DNA from: JABAAE01 sp905480545
Lineage (GTDB): Bacteria; Planctomycetota; Planctomycetia; Pirellulales; Pirellulaceae
Reading direction: 5' to 3'
NCBI GenBank assembly: GCA_943788025.1
Contig: CALSOR010000004.1
Location: 124,001-188,000 of the forward strand
Length of the DNA stretch: 64,000 nucleotides
In this document: positions 25,833 through 34,855 of the stretch, in pieces
Layout: each line of letters begins with the position of its first letter
Numbering within the stretch: the stretch's first letter is position 1
Translations under genes and position numbers: made by a program
Notes under the pieces: model-generated
Database searches by the model: none
Told to the model about the DNA's origin: nothing
What the model saw: the letters and a program-made list of their open reading frames with translations, nothing else

Positions 25833-25835
25833 ATC

Positions 25836-26375
25836 ATGAGTATTGTCGCTGCCAAAATTGGAATCGTCACCGTTTCGGATCGAGCGAGCCGCGGCGAATA
25901 CAAAGACCGAGGTGGACCGGCGATCGTTGATTACTTAAATGAAGTCCTTTCTACTTCATGGGAAGCCGTCGCACGGGTAATTCCTGATGACCAAAGCGTT
26001 ATCGAAAAAACTTTGATGGAACTGTCCGATGTCGAACAATGTGGGCTCATCGTCACCACAGGCGGAACCGGTCCTGCAAAACGGGACGTCACACCAGAAG
26101 CAACTGAAGCGGTAGCAGAGAAACTGATGCCAGGCTTTGGTGAGCTAATGCGAAAAGTCAGTTTGGAAAAAGTCGCTACCGCAATTCTTTCTCGACAAAC
26201 GGCTTGCATTCGCGGCAGTTCATTAATTGTAAACCTACCCGGGCAGCCCAAAGCGATTGGCGAATGTTTAGATGCTGTCTTTCCTGCCATCCCTTATTGT
26301 GTTGAATTAATCAACGGCCCCTATCTTGAGACGAATGAAGAACGCCTCGTCGCATTCCGCCCCAAAAAAAAATAA
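25836..26375 (+). CDS. mogA: Molybdopterin adenylyltransferase (MogA/MoaB family)
   Basis: Activates molybdopterin by adenylation before metal insertion in molybdenum cofactor synthesis. From ATG 25836, 179 residues: KIGIVTVSDRASRGEYKD, LIVTTGGTGPAKRDVTPEAT, SRQTACIRGSSLIVNLPGQPKAIGE, which are the MoCF-biosynthesis domain landmarks. The MogA and MoaB subgroups are not separated by eye. The frame reaches back to 25740, but the strong ribosome binding site decides the start. Third in the Sua5-fusion, rpiB, mogA series. Confidence 0.9.
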   Translation: MSIVAAKIGIVTVSDRASRGEYKDRGGPAIVDYLNEVLSTSWEAVARVIPDDQSVIEKTLMELSDVEQCGLIVTTGGTGPAKRDVTPEATEAVAEKLMPGFGELMRKVSLEKVATAILSRQTACIRGSSLIVNLPGQPKAIGECLDAVFPAIPYCVELINGPYLETNEERLVAFRPKKK

Positions 26376-26402
26376 TCGGAAATGCATTTTCGCTGGTGTT
26401 TT

Positions 26403-26465
26403 AAAAACTTGGTCGAACAATAAAACCTCCGCGGTCTCTGGATCTCCGCGGCTCCAAGTTTTTTT
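26403..26465. terminator. Bidirectional terminator between convergent genes
   Basis: AAAAACTTGG at 26403-26412 pairs with CCAAGTTTTT at 26454-26463. Inside, two CCGCGG copies form an inner stem. T-runs occur on both strands' exits. It separates mogA and the leftward reductase gene. Confidence 0.8.
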
Positions 26466-26481
26466 CGAGAACCGTACGATA

Positions 26482-27222
26482 TCACCAGTAGCGTTCAATC
26501 ACGATTTGCCCCGGTTTTTTCTTCCGGTGCTTGACCATCTCACGGTTACCAAGCTTCGATTCCATTTCATCAAGCATTGCCGGATTCCCACATAGCATCA
26601 CCGCTGAATCGGTCTTAGAAAGTTCACAGTCAGCCGTTTCTTCCAATGTACCGCTCTCCATACATTGCGGAATCCGTCCAAACAATGCGTCAGGAGATTC
26701 GTCACGAGACAGCACGGGAACATATTCGAATTGCTTACCATACGTGCCGCGATAGGCAGCCAATTCGTCTTGATAGGCCAGATCGGTATGGTGTCGAACA
26801 CCATGCACTACAACAATTTTTTCGTACCGCGACCAAGGCTCTGATGTTCGCAACATCGCAATGTAGGGTGCCAAACCCGTCCCGGTTGCGATGAGCCACA
26901 AGTGCTTTGCATCCGGCGTTTTTTCCAGCGTAAAACTACCGGTTGCTTTTTCGCTCACCTCCAACGCATCACCAACATCGAGCGCCCAAAGCTTCGGAGT
27001 CAACTTGCCCTCTTCAACCAACACGACAAAAAAATCGAGTTCGTCGCCATGGGGTGACGCAACAGAATAGGGACGATTTGTACGTTCTTCATCTTCGACG
27101 ACTGCCAAATGTAAAAACTGCCCGGGATGAAACGGCAGGACCTCAGGTGAAGAGACGGTCAAAGTGAACAATCCCTCCGCCCAAACTTTTTTTCGAAGCA
27201 CTGTCGACGGAGTCCATTTCAT
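26482..27222 (-). CDS. fpr: Ferredoxin--NADP reductase
   Basis: FAD enzyme passing electrons between NADPH and ferredoxin or flavodoxin. 246 residues, bacterial subclass I: TNRPYSVASP binds FAD, KATGSFTLE follows, then ATGTGLAPYIAML and VVVHGVRHHTDLAY for NADPH, and LCGNPAMLDEM. It ends in ERYW, with the aromatic C-terminus usual for this subclass. Single gene, leftward. Confidence 0.9.
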   Translation of the reverse strand: MKWTPSTVLRKKVWAEGLFTLTVSSPEVLPFHPGQFLHLAVVEDEERTNRPYSVASPHGDELDFFVVLVEEGKLTPKLWALDVGDALEVSEKATGSFTLEKTPDAKHLWLIATGTGLAPYIAMLRTSEPWSRYEKIVVVHGVRHHTDLAYQDELAAYRGTYGKQFEYVPVLSRDESPDALFGRIPQCMESGTLEETADCELSKTDSAVMLCGNPAMLDEMESKLGNREMVKHRKKKPGQIVIERYW

Positions 27223-27801
27223 ATCTATTCCATGATGTTGAGCGAGGGGAGAAATCTCTCACTCGCAAATTATAACGCAAATAATCCGCGATATGAAACG
27301 CGACTAAGCCCCGACAAACTTGCTTTCCGTCAACGTAGTGGTATCAAAATAGATCAAATCTCAACTGCTTGACTTGGTGACTCCGCCGGAATCTTCAAGC
27401 TAATGGAAAACTTCCAGCAGATTGCTCTCCGATCGATAATCATCTAGCTTCTTTGAAATTCCATATCGGAAAATGCGATCAGATTTCCAACACTCATCCT
27501 TGCAACGCTGAACCTGCAACGCTGAACAACCGCAAGATCCTGAACGGCACTCGAATTGAAAAAACGCGGAGCCCCGGCGTTTCAAAAGGCAACACGGAGT
27601 TCTGACAAAATCAATAGAGTGCTTTAGAATGGAAGTAGTCGATTGAAAAAATGATGGCTTAGTGCTGCGATTGAAGGCGAGTAGGAGTGCGTAGGATTTA
27701 TGACCTGGACCAACAAAACAAGACCCGACGGATCATGGCTAGAACCTGCGAGCGACGATTGGTGAAAGGGCGTGAAGCCCAACCTTCCCGGTTGGTTCGA
27801 G
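27223..27801. other. Long intergenic region with a small 14-bp duplication
   Basis: 579 bp with no convincing gene. At 27501-27528 TGCAACGCTGAACC is repeated in tandem (13 of 14 identical). Further right, CCAACC-TTCC-CGGTTGG makes a weak hairpin near 27780-27795. It should contain the reductase promoter and the end of the Hsp70 transcript. Confidence 0.4.
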
Positions 27802-29814
27802 CTACATCAAACCTTTCAGAAACGCTTGCAAAGCCGGATCATCCGCGGCGACCTTTGGTGAATCCTCTGCTGCGAAGGGCAATTCATCCTTTTGGACATC
27901 CGCCTTTTGAACATCCGTTTTTGGGACAACACAGCTTGGACCGTTCGTTCCCTCGGTTTCCAGGGCCGCGACCTCCCTTGCACCGCCTATTTTGTCGCCT
28001 GCCTCGACAACTTTTTTCTCATTCGCTTCTTTATCGCGACCTATCGCATGGCCATCCTGCTGATTGCCATGCCGCTGATTGCCATCCTGCTGATTGCCAT
28101 TCTGTTCAGCGAGGGTTTTCAATTCTACTTTTTCCACTGAAAAAATCGCATCTGAATCGGATCGAGCAGAGCCTTCTCTTTCCGCGGAAGAAGCAATTTC
28201 GTCTAAAAGCTCGTCCAATTCGGACTGTAGACTCAGGTCGGATTCATGAATTCCAGAAGGAGCTTCAACGGGTTCATCTTTGAGCTTATCCAATACCAAT
28301 CCGGCATCAAGTCTATCCCTCCATTCTCGCATCTCACTCTCGGATAATCCAGAAAAACGCTTGATCGTGGTTCGTGCCGCACACGCAACATCTGGCAACT
28401 CTGCATTGACCGACAATCGCCCATCTCTCTCGTATCGGAACGTTACTTTGACGGTAGAGCCCTTTGGCAATCCGGGAGGCAAATTTGTGACAACGCACTT
28501 TCCAATTTTCAAGGCGTGCTCACCCGAATCAGTCCCGCCTTCGACAACGGTAACCAAGACATCCTTCTGTTGATCCTTCGATGTCGAAAAAGTCTTGCTT
28601 CGCGTCGCCGGGATCTTCGTATTTCGCGGAATCATGACCCTCCGTTTTGGTAATTTCGTCTTTGGATCAATCCCGAGAACACCGAGATCATGCGAATTAA
28701 TATTTGCAACGGACACGCCAGAGGTGTGCTCCGGAAAGCCACTTAAAATACCTGCGTATATTGCGGCACCGTGAGCGACAGCTTCATCTGGCGCAAGTGA
28801 ACGATCTGCCTTTAAAGAAGATTCTTTTTCAAGCATGCGATGGACCATCGGCATTCGTGTCGATCCACCAACCAAAATCAATCGGGTAATATCTTTCCAC
28901 CGCTTCCCCGCATCCATCAATAAATGCTCACAAGTCATGCGAGTCCGTTCCAAAAGGTCCACGGTCAATTGTTCGAATTGTGACCGTGAAATGGTCATCT
29001 GCGCATTCTTTCCGTCGACGCCCATTCGAATCCGAGCTTCATTGCGAACAGTCAGCGTCTTTTTGGCATTCTCCGCTTCTTGAATCAGTCGCTCCATCGC
29101 CGACGGGTTTTCGCGCAAATCAATCCCCTGCTCTTTCTCAAATTGCTCAGCAAGAAAATCGACCAAGCGTTTATCCCAATCAATCCCCCCAAGGTAAACG
29201 TCGCCCGCGGTTGCAATCGCGTCAAAATTCCGGCCATTGATTTCCATCAATGTCGCGTCAAACGTTCCGCCACCCAAATCGTAGACCAACACCGTTTCTC
29301 GCTCCAACGAATTGCCGTTTCCATCCACGAACCCCGTTTGAACACCATACGCAATCGCGGCCGCCGTTGGCTCATTGATAATGTCAAGAACCTCGATCTC
29401 GGCAAGCCTTCCCGCGTCCTGGGTTGCTTTCCGACGCGTCTCGTTAAAATAAGCAGGCACAGTGATCACCGCTTTTGAAATCACACCTAATTTCAATTCC
29501 CCATCCGATTTCAATTTTTTCAAGACGAGAGACTCGATCACCTCGGGAGGAAGTCGATTGCCCAAAATCGTTTTCGGGAAAAGTTCTTCACCGATACATC
29601 GCTTCGCATAACGAGCAACCCGCGCCGCATCAAACTCAGCTGCCTTGACAGCCTCACGGCCGACGATCGGTCCGGCCGAATCGAAGAACACAACACTGGG
29701 AGTGGTTAGCTCTCCCTCCTCACTGCGTAACGTTTCGGGCTTCCCGTTGACATCCAAAAACGCCATCGCGGAATAAGTCGTCCCCAAATCGATCCCGATG
29801 TTTCGTTCAAACAT
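27802..29814 (-). CDS. Hsp70-family (DnaK-like) protein with atypical C-terminus
   Basis: From ATG 29814 (MFERNIGIDLGTTYS) it is 670 residues. The ATPase domain is intact: GIDLGTTYSAM, VITVPAYFNETRR, IINEPTAAAIAYG, VYDLGGGTFDATLME, ILVGGSTRMPMV. A substrate-binding beta domain follows (DLGVLGIDPKTKLPKR, VVEGG, NLPPGLPKG). The usual helical lid is replaced by an acidic and Gln/Asn-rich tail with short repeats (GNQQDGNQRHG and DVQKADVQK). No GrpE or DnaJ gene is adjacent. This is a DnaK relative rather than the housekeeping DnaK. The frame is open to 29946, but the upstream codons are not conserved. Confidence 0.88.
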   Translation of the reverse strand: MFERNIGIDLGTTYSAMAFLDVNGKPETLRSEEGELTTPSVVFFDSAGPIVGREAVKAAEFDAARVARYAKRCIGEELFPKTILGNRLPPEVIESLVLKKLKSDGELKLGVISKAVITVPAYFNETRRKATQDAGRLAEIEVLDIINEPTAAAIAYGVQTGFVDGNGNSLERETVLVYDLGGGTFDATLMEINGRNFDAIATAGDVYLGGIDWDKRLVDFLAEQFEKEQGIDLRENPSAMERLIQEAENAKKTLTVRNEARIRMGVDGKNAQMTISRSQFEQLTVDLLERTRMTCEHLLMDAGKRWKDITRLILVGGSTRMPMVHRMLEKESSLKADRSLAPDEAVAHGAAIYAGILSGFPEHTSGVSVANINSHDLGVLGIDPKTKLPKRRVMIPRNTKIPATRSKTFSTSKDQQKDVLVTVVEGGTDSGEHALKIGKCVVTNLPPGLPKGSTVKVTFRYERDGRLSVNAELPDVACAARTTIKRFSGLSESEMREWRDRLDAGLVLDKLKDEPVEAPSGIHESDLSLQSELDELLDEIASSAEREGSARSDSDAIFSVEKVELKTLAEQNGNQQDGNQRHGNQQDGHAIGRDKEANEKKVVEAGDKIGGAREVAALETEGTNGPSCVVPKTDVQKADVQKDELPFAAEDSPKVAADDPALQAFLKGLM
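28051..28104 (-). repeat. 15-bp coding repeat in the Hsp70 tail
   Basis: About 3.6 units of GCCATCCTGCTGATT (plus strand), encoding Gln/Asn-rich pentapeptides such as GNQQD on the minus strand. In frame, so copy number can vary harmlessly. Confidence 0.8.
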
Positions 29815-30034
29815 TTTTTGATCCCCCAGTTGCAGAACGGACATTCTGCACACGCGAATGGTTAGCAAATGACGATTATTTGAAACCGGATTATAAAATG
29901 CCAACGGAGCAAAAAAAAGAGTTCGGCAAACGCAATTTGCCGACAATTAATGACACGTTTCCCTCGAATGAAGTTGCAAGTCTTGTTTTCAGCAAAGCAA
30001 TCAGCTGCAACCAGGCTTCAATATCCGCCATTTG

Positions 30035-30079
30035 GGAGCAATAACGCGAAGGAGCAATGACGCGTGGGAGCAATGACGC
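30035..30079. repeat. 16-bp tandem repeat, nearly three units
   Basis: GGAGCAATAACGCGAA, GGAGCAATGACGCGTG and GGAGCAATGACGC lie head to tail just after the stop of the OmpA-like gene. Confidence 0.8.
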
Positions 30080-30080
30080 T

Positions 30081-30956
30081 TTATTGCAGCGATTCGGGGT
30101 AGATGACGATTTCAATTCGTCGATTCTTTGTCTGAGCTTCTGGGCTGCTGTTTGAAAATCGCGGACGATTTCCACCCTGCCCTAAAATAAACATCTGCTT
30201 TTCATTAATGCTACGATTTTTTCGATAATAATCAAAAACTGCCAGTGCTTGGGTGCCGCTAATCCGATGCAATGAATCATCGCCAAACACTTGGACATTA
30301 TCAATGTGCCCCTCGACACCAATGAGCTGACGTGAAAAGTGCCGTTTGATTTCCATCGAAACCTGATCCAACATTGCCTTTCCGACGGTGGTCAGACCGT
30401 AGGTCCCCTGCGTAAACAATTTGTCGGTTGGCAAGTAGATACGAATCACGTCGCCATCTTCCGCCGACTCAATTCCTGAAAGATTGAGTTGACTTAGCTT
30501 GCCGAGCAAGCTGTTATTCGCACGAATTTCCGCCCCGGCTTGGGTTCTTGCAGACGCTTGAATCGCGGTCAGACGCCCGTCAACTTCCGTTTTTGCGGTA
30601 GACAGCTGTTTGTACTTCTCGACCGTATCACCCAATTGACGCTTGAGCAAATTCTTTTCGTCTGTCGAAACCGCTAATTGTTTCTTTAACTGCGCAACAT
30701 CCGTATACAAATCTTGATTTGTCGAGTCAAAACTCGAAAGTTTATTGTTGAGTTCCTGGATTTTGGCGGCCAGCGAATCGTTCAATTGCTGAGCTTGATC
30801 CATAGCCTGCGGATTAAAGTCACTATTATTAGCTAGCTGATTCTTAGAAAATGGATTTTGATTGCTGGCTTGGCCAAATTGCCCTTGATTGCAGCCACCC
30901 ACGATCAACGAAAACGATGCGATGAAACAAAACCCAATTTTGGCTCGGCTAAACAT
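30081..30956 (-). CDS. OmpA-family peptidoglycan-binding lipoprotein
   Basis: 291 residues. The signal ends in LIVGGC with a lipobox Cys near residue 22. A Gln/Asn-rich stretch follows, then a long coiled coil (about 50-130). The C-terminal OmpA-like domain (about 160-288) has IRIYLPTDKLF, GVEGHIDNVQ and QTKNRRIEIVI. The Asp and Arg residues that bind diaminopimelate in OmpA_C are present, although GHTD is GHID here. Probably ties the outer membrane to the cell wall. Monocistronic, leftward. Confidence 0.87.
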   Translation of the reverse strand: MFSRAKIGFCFIASFSLIVGGCNQGQFGQASNQNPFSKNQLANNSDFNPQAMDQAQQLNDSLAAKIQELNNKLSSFDSTNQDLYTDVAQLKKQLAVSTDEKNLLKRQLGDTVEKYKQLSTAKTEVDGRLTAIQASARTQAGAEIRANNSLLGKLSQLNLSGIESAEDGDVIRIYLPTDKLFTQGTYGLTTVGKAMLDQVSMEIKRHFSRQLIGVEGHIDNVQVFGDDSLHRISGTQALAVFDYYRKNRSINEKQMFILGQGGNRPRFSNSSPEAQTKNRRIEIVIYPESLQ

Positions 30957-31325
30957 TAGTATTGCTTGAAGAAAACCCTAGCGATTTGATAAAAATCTTG
31001 CGGATCGTATCAAGCTGGATTCATGAAGTAAAGTTCATTTTTACAGCGATTCAAGATTACACACCAATCGCCGATCACCGCTTTTATTTCCAAACAGAAG
31101 AGCTGGAATCACATCGCGGTTTGTTAGACTGCTTTCTAAAACGCGGACGTCCCAACAAACTCTTGCCCAAAAAAGTGGGGAATTGGCCTCACAACCGACC
31201 GATTCACTGCAACCAAGCCACCAGCCACTTTATTTTCAGTTCAGCCGCCCACCTACCATCCTATACCTCCAATTACCACCGCAACCTTTGTTCAATATTT
31301 AATAGGAGGCCTCTGCACGATATTT
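30957..31325. other. Intergenic region
   Basis: 369 bp between two leftward genes. A frame on the plus strand is open across it (30962-31393), but its His/Asn-rich composition and overlap with the phosphorylase gene speak against coding. It should carry the OmpA-like gene's promoter. Confidence 0.4.
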
Positions 31326-33509
31326 CTAAAAATTCATCTCGCAACTTTTCCCACCAGCCGCAGGCACATAACATTCCCGGGTGTAATCCATAATCATTCG
31401 ATGCGAACTAAAACGCCATGCGAGGGTCGCAATCGAATTCATCATCCGGTTAATCCAGTCGTTTGGCAGTCCATCACTATCGCGCAGGTAATAGGATGGA
31501 ACAATTTTCTTTTCCAACGTTTCATAAATTGATAATGCGTCACGATCGTCGGCAACGTCGTCGTCGACATGCTGAGTCCCGTTTCCGATCGCAAATCCAT
31601 TCGTCCCGTTGAAGGCTTCGGACCACCAACCGTCGAGAACTGAAAAATTCAGTCCGCCGTTGTAGATGACTTTTTGCCCGCTTGTGCCAGATGCGTCCAT
31701 CGGACGACGCGGGTTATTCAACCAAACATCGACACCCCATATCAAATGCCGACAAACGTTGATGTCATAGTCTTCGATAAAGACAACCGAATCGCGGAAT
31801 CGTGGGTCATGCCTCAAGTTCGAAATCGACTGGATGAACTGTTTGCCCGATTCATTTTTCGGATGAGCCTTGCCGGCAAAAATCAGTTGTACGGGTCGCT
31901 GACTGTTGTTAACGATTTGGTCGATCCGATCGAAATCGCGGAATATCAAACTCGCCCGTTGGTAAGTTTCAAATCGCGCGGCAAAGCCAAGCGTCAAAAC
32001 ATTTGGATCAAGAATCTTGCGGGCTTTTTCGATCGCTTTGTCTTCCTCTTGATGCCGTCGGCTTAACGCGGAAACCCGTTGCCTCACAAATCGAATCATC
32101 TGAGTCTTCAAAATATTGTGTGTTTCCCATAACTCACCTGGATCGACGTTGTAGATCTCACTCCAAATATCAGGCTCGCCCATGCGAGACATCCAGTCCT
32201 GTGAAAAATACCGATCATAGAGCCGCCGCATTTGCACAGACAACCAACTAGGAACGTGAACTCCATTAGTAATGTGACCGATCGGAACCTCCTCTTCGAC
32301 TCGCCAAGGCCACAAACTGGACCACATGCGCCGTGATACGTGGCCATGCAATTGACTTACCGCATTTGCTTTTCGGGATAGCTTTAAACCGATCACAGTC
32401 ATGCAAAACAATTCACTTTTATTTTGCGGATCGACCCGCCCGAGTCCCATCATCTGCTCGTAAGAAATCTCCAGCGCGTCGCGAAGCGGACCGAGATGTT
32501 CTTCAACTAACTCGCAATTGAATCGATCATGTCCAGACGCAATGGGCGTATGGGTTGTAAATACGGTTTGCTGCGCCACGTCACGAACCGCGTTTTCAAA
32601 TGAAAGCCCATCTTCTTCCATCCGGTGACGAATAACTTCCAAGGGCCCAAAAGCGCTATGGCCTTCATTCAGGTGAAAGATGCCCGGCGTGATTCCCAAT
32701 GCATTGAGCGCCCTGACACCCCCTACACCAAGCACAAGTTCCTGCCGGATTTTCGTTCGCTCATCACCACCATACAGCCGACTGGTTAGCTTACGATCGT
32801 CATCTGAATTTCCGTCTACATCGCAATCAAGAAGGTAAAGCCGAACGCGGCCTATATCCAGTTGCCAGACTTTTGCGAAAATCGTTCCAACACGAGTCTC
32901 GATTCCTACTTGTACAGGTTGATGATCAACATCAAGAGCCGGACACATCGCAATGGCTTGCCTGTCGGTGTCCACGTACGCCTCGTCCTGAATTCCGTTC
33001 TTATCAAGCAATTGGCGGAAGTAACCCTGTCCGTAAAGCAGCCCCACACCAACCATTGGCACGCCAAGATCGCTGGCACTCTTCATATGGTCACCCGATA
33101 GAACGCCAAGCCCGCCCGAGTAAATTGGCATTGATTCATGAATGCCAAACTCTGCCGAGAAAAAAGCCACGGGCCGAGCACCCAGAACACCTGCGTTGTT
33201 GGCTCCCCACGTCCGCTTGTCGGCCAAATACTCTTTCAATAATCGGTAGCATTGATTGATGCGACTATAGAGCGCCAATTGGGACGCGCGATTATCCAAC
33301 TCGGCTGGCGTGAATTCTCTCAACAATCGAACCGGGTTATGATCAAACTGACGCCACAATACGGGATCAATATCACGGAATAATTCGATAGCATCTGGGG
33401 ACCAAACCCACCACAAGTTTGAGGCAATCGAAACGCATTTGTCGTAGAGTTCCTGTGACGTCAATCCATCTCGCGTTAACGTGGAGGACTCGGGAATCGC
33501 GATCGACAT
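31326..33509 (-). CDS. glgP: Alpha-glucan (glycogen) phosphorylase, short type
   Basis: Releases glucose 1-phosphate from alpha-1,4-glucans. 727 residues from ATG 33509. It belongs to the shorter GT35 type similar to Thermotoga AgpA, with the DUF3417-like N-terminus (ASNLWWVWSPDAIELFRDID). Landmarks: FFSAEFGIHESMPIYSGGLGVLSGDH, FHLNEGHSAFGPLE, FTTHTPIASGHDRF and, near the C-terminus, NPRRPMDASGTSGQKVIYNGG, where Lys should bind pyridoxal phosphate, then VLDGWWSEAFNG. No glg operon genes are adjacent. Confidence 0.92.
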   Translation of the reverse strand: MSIAIPESSTLTRDGLTSQELYDKCVSIASNLWWVWSPDAIELFRDIDPVLWRQFDHNPVRLLREFTPAELDNRASQLALYSRINQCYRLLKEYLADKRTWGANNAGVLGARPVAFFSAEFGIHESMPIYSGGLGVLSGDHMKSASDLGVPMVGVGLLYGQGYFRQLLDKNGIQDEAYVDTDRQAIAMCPALDVDHQPVQVGIETRVGTIFAKVWQLDIGRVRLYLLDCDVDGNSDDDRKLTSRLYGGDERTKIRQELVLGVGGVRALNALGITPGIFHLNEGHSAFGPLEVIRHRMEEDGLSFENAVRDVAQQTVFTTHTPIASGHDRFNCELVEEHLGPLRDALEISYEQMMGLGRVDPQNKSELFCMTVIGLKLSRKANAVSQLHGHVSRRMWSSLWPWRVEEEVPIGHITNGVHVPSWLSVQMRRLYDRYFSQDWMSRMGEPDIWSEIYNVDPGELWETHNILKTQMIRFVRQRVSALSRRHQEEDKAIEKARKILDPNVLTLGFAARFETYQRASLIFRDFDRIDQIVNNSQRPVQLIFAGKAHPKNESGKQFIQSISNLRHDPRFRDSVVFIEDYDINVCRHLIWGVDVWLNNPRRPMDASGTSGQKVIYNGGLNFSVLDGWWSEAFNGTNGFAIGNGTQHVDDDVADDRDALSIYETLEKKIVPSYYLRDSDGLPNDWINRMMNSIATLAWRFSSHRMIMDYTRECYVPAAGGKSCEMNF

Positions 33510-33730
33510 TGTATATAGCACCTGAAGTTACTGCGGAAAGTCCATGTCCGCCACGAATGAACCATGATTAACAAAGGCCTCCGTTTTGGAATGAGTTGTA
33601 TCAGGTATAATCGCCAAATCGAGCCGAATTCCTTGAGTTAAAACAACGGGGATCGTCGGCAGCACTTTCCCCTGTTTCCTTTCCGTTTTACATCCAGTGA
33701 TCCGCGAATCGAACCGAAAAACACTTTGTG

Positions 33731-34849
33731 ATGAACGACATTTTCGATTTTGAATCCCAACGCGATCAGCTTGCATTGCTGTGCCAGCGTTTGCGCGAAT
33801 TCAACGATGCAGCGCCGGCCTTGAGCAACGTCGAATCTGCCGTGCAGCGCATGCAACTCTGTCGACAGCATAACGTCTTCAAATGGTTCACAAGCTCAGA
33901 GCACGGTGGATTCGGATGGTCCACCGATGAAATCATGCACGGCTATTTGGAGATTAGTGCGGCGTGCCTCTCAACGGCTTTTATCTTAACTCAGCGGCAC
34001 GGCGCCGTTAGCCGCATTACAGGCTCGGAAAATAAGGCGATCAAACACAAGCTATTGAAAGAACTGGCCAATGGCGAAACGTTTTGCTCGGTTGGAATAT
34101 CACATTTGACAACCAGTCATCGACACCTGGGAAAACCGGTTTTAACGGCGAAAAAGTGTGATGGTGGATACAAACTTGATGGATTCAGTCCATGGGTGAC
34201 CGGAATCTCACTTGCCGATTCCATTGTAATCGGCGCAACGGTCGTTGAAGAATCCGAAAAGGATCGATTCAGGCCCAATGCCACAGATGATGAAATATTA
34301 ATTCTCGTTGAGACAAATCGTACCGGTGTCACTAGACCCGAAACTCCACACCTGGTTGCGCTTTCTGATTCTTGTACTGGCGAGGTTCGATTCGACAATG
34401 TATTGGTTGGCGATGAAAACTTGCTTGGCGGACCAATTCCCAAGATCATGTTTCAAGGCAAGGGCGGAAATACCGGCGGACTTCAAACTTCGACATTGGC
34501 TTTGGGATTATCCGATGCCGCGATTACTTTTCTGGAAGAACAATCGTCACACCGAAACGAATTTGAGAACCCGGCAACCAGCCTTCGAACGCAATATAAC
34601 ATCGCTAAAACGAAGATTTTTGCGTTGGCCAATGGAATTGAAACATGCACCAGTCAGGAAATTCGTGCAACGGTGAACAGCCTGGTTCTGAGAAGCACTC
34701 AAGCGGCAATGATGGCAGCAAAGGGCGCCGGATATCGGGCGGACCACCGAATCGGTCGATGGTGCAAAGAAGCGTTATTCTTTCTGGTTTGGAGCTGTCC
34801 GCAACCAGTCGCAGAAACCAACCTATGTGAACTAGCACAGATTTCGTAA
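33731..34849 (+). CDS. Acyl-CoA-dehydrogenase-fold flavoprotein
   Basis: 372 residues with the ACAD layout: N-terminal helices (WFTSSEHGGFGWSTDEI), a middle beta domain (ETFCSVGISHLTTSHRHL, FSPWVTGISLADSIVIGA), GEVRFDNVLVGDENLLGG, and C-terminal helices ending MMAAKGAGYRADHRIGRWCKEA. At the place where typical acyl-CoA dehydrogenases have the catalytic Glu (YEGT), this protein reads LVWSCPQPV. It may therefore be a flavin monooxygenase-like or other non-standard member. It is followed 6 bp later by cysC. ATG 33731 is preferred over the GTG just before it. Confidence 0.78.
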   Translation: MNDIFDFESQRDQLALLCQRLREFNDAAPALSNVESAVQRMQLCRQHNVFKWFTSSEHGGFGWSTDEIMHGYLEISAACLSTAFILTQRHGAVSRITGSENKAIKHKLLKELANGETFCSVGISHLTTSHRHLGKPVLTAKKCDGGYKLDGFSPWVTGISLADSIVIGATVVEESEKDRFRPNATDDEILILVETNRTGVTRPETPHLVALSDSCTGEVRFDNVLVGDENLLGGPIPKIMFQGKGGNTGGLQTSTLALGLSDAAITFLEEQSSHRNEFENPATSLRTQYNIAKTKIFALANGIETCTSQEIRATVNSLVLRSTQAAMMAAKGAGYRADHRIGRWCKEALFFLVWSCPQPVAETNLCELAQIS

Positions 34850-34855
34850 TTAACT

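Noticed and set aside
25740..25835. Earlier start for mogA
   Set aside because: A near-perfect Shine-Dalgarno precedes ATG 25836, and the upstream residues are not family-like.
27687..28283. 198-residue His/Arg/Pro-rich plus-strand frame
   Set aside because: Mostly antisense to the Hsp70 tail repeats.
30962..31393. 143-residue plus-strand frame between the OmpA-like and phosphorylase genes
   Set aside because: Overlaps the end of the phosphorylase gene and lacks a start signal or domain.
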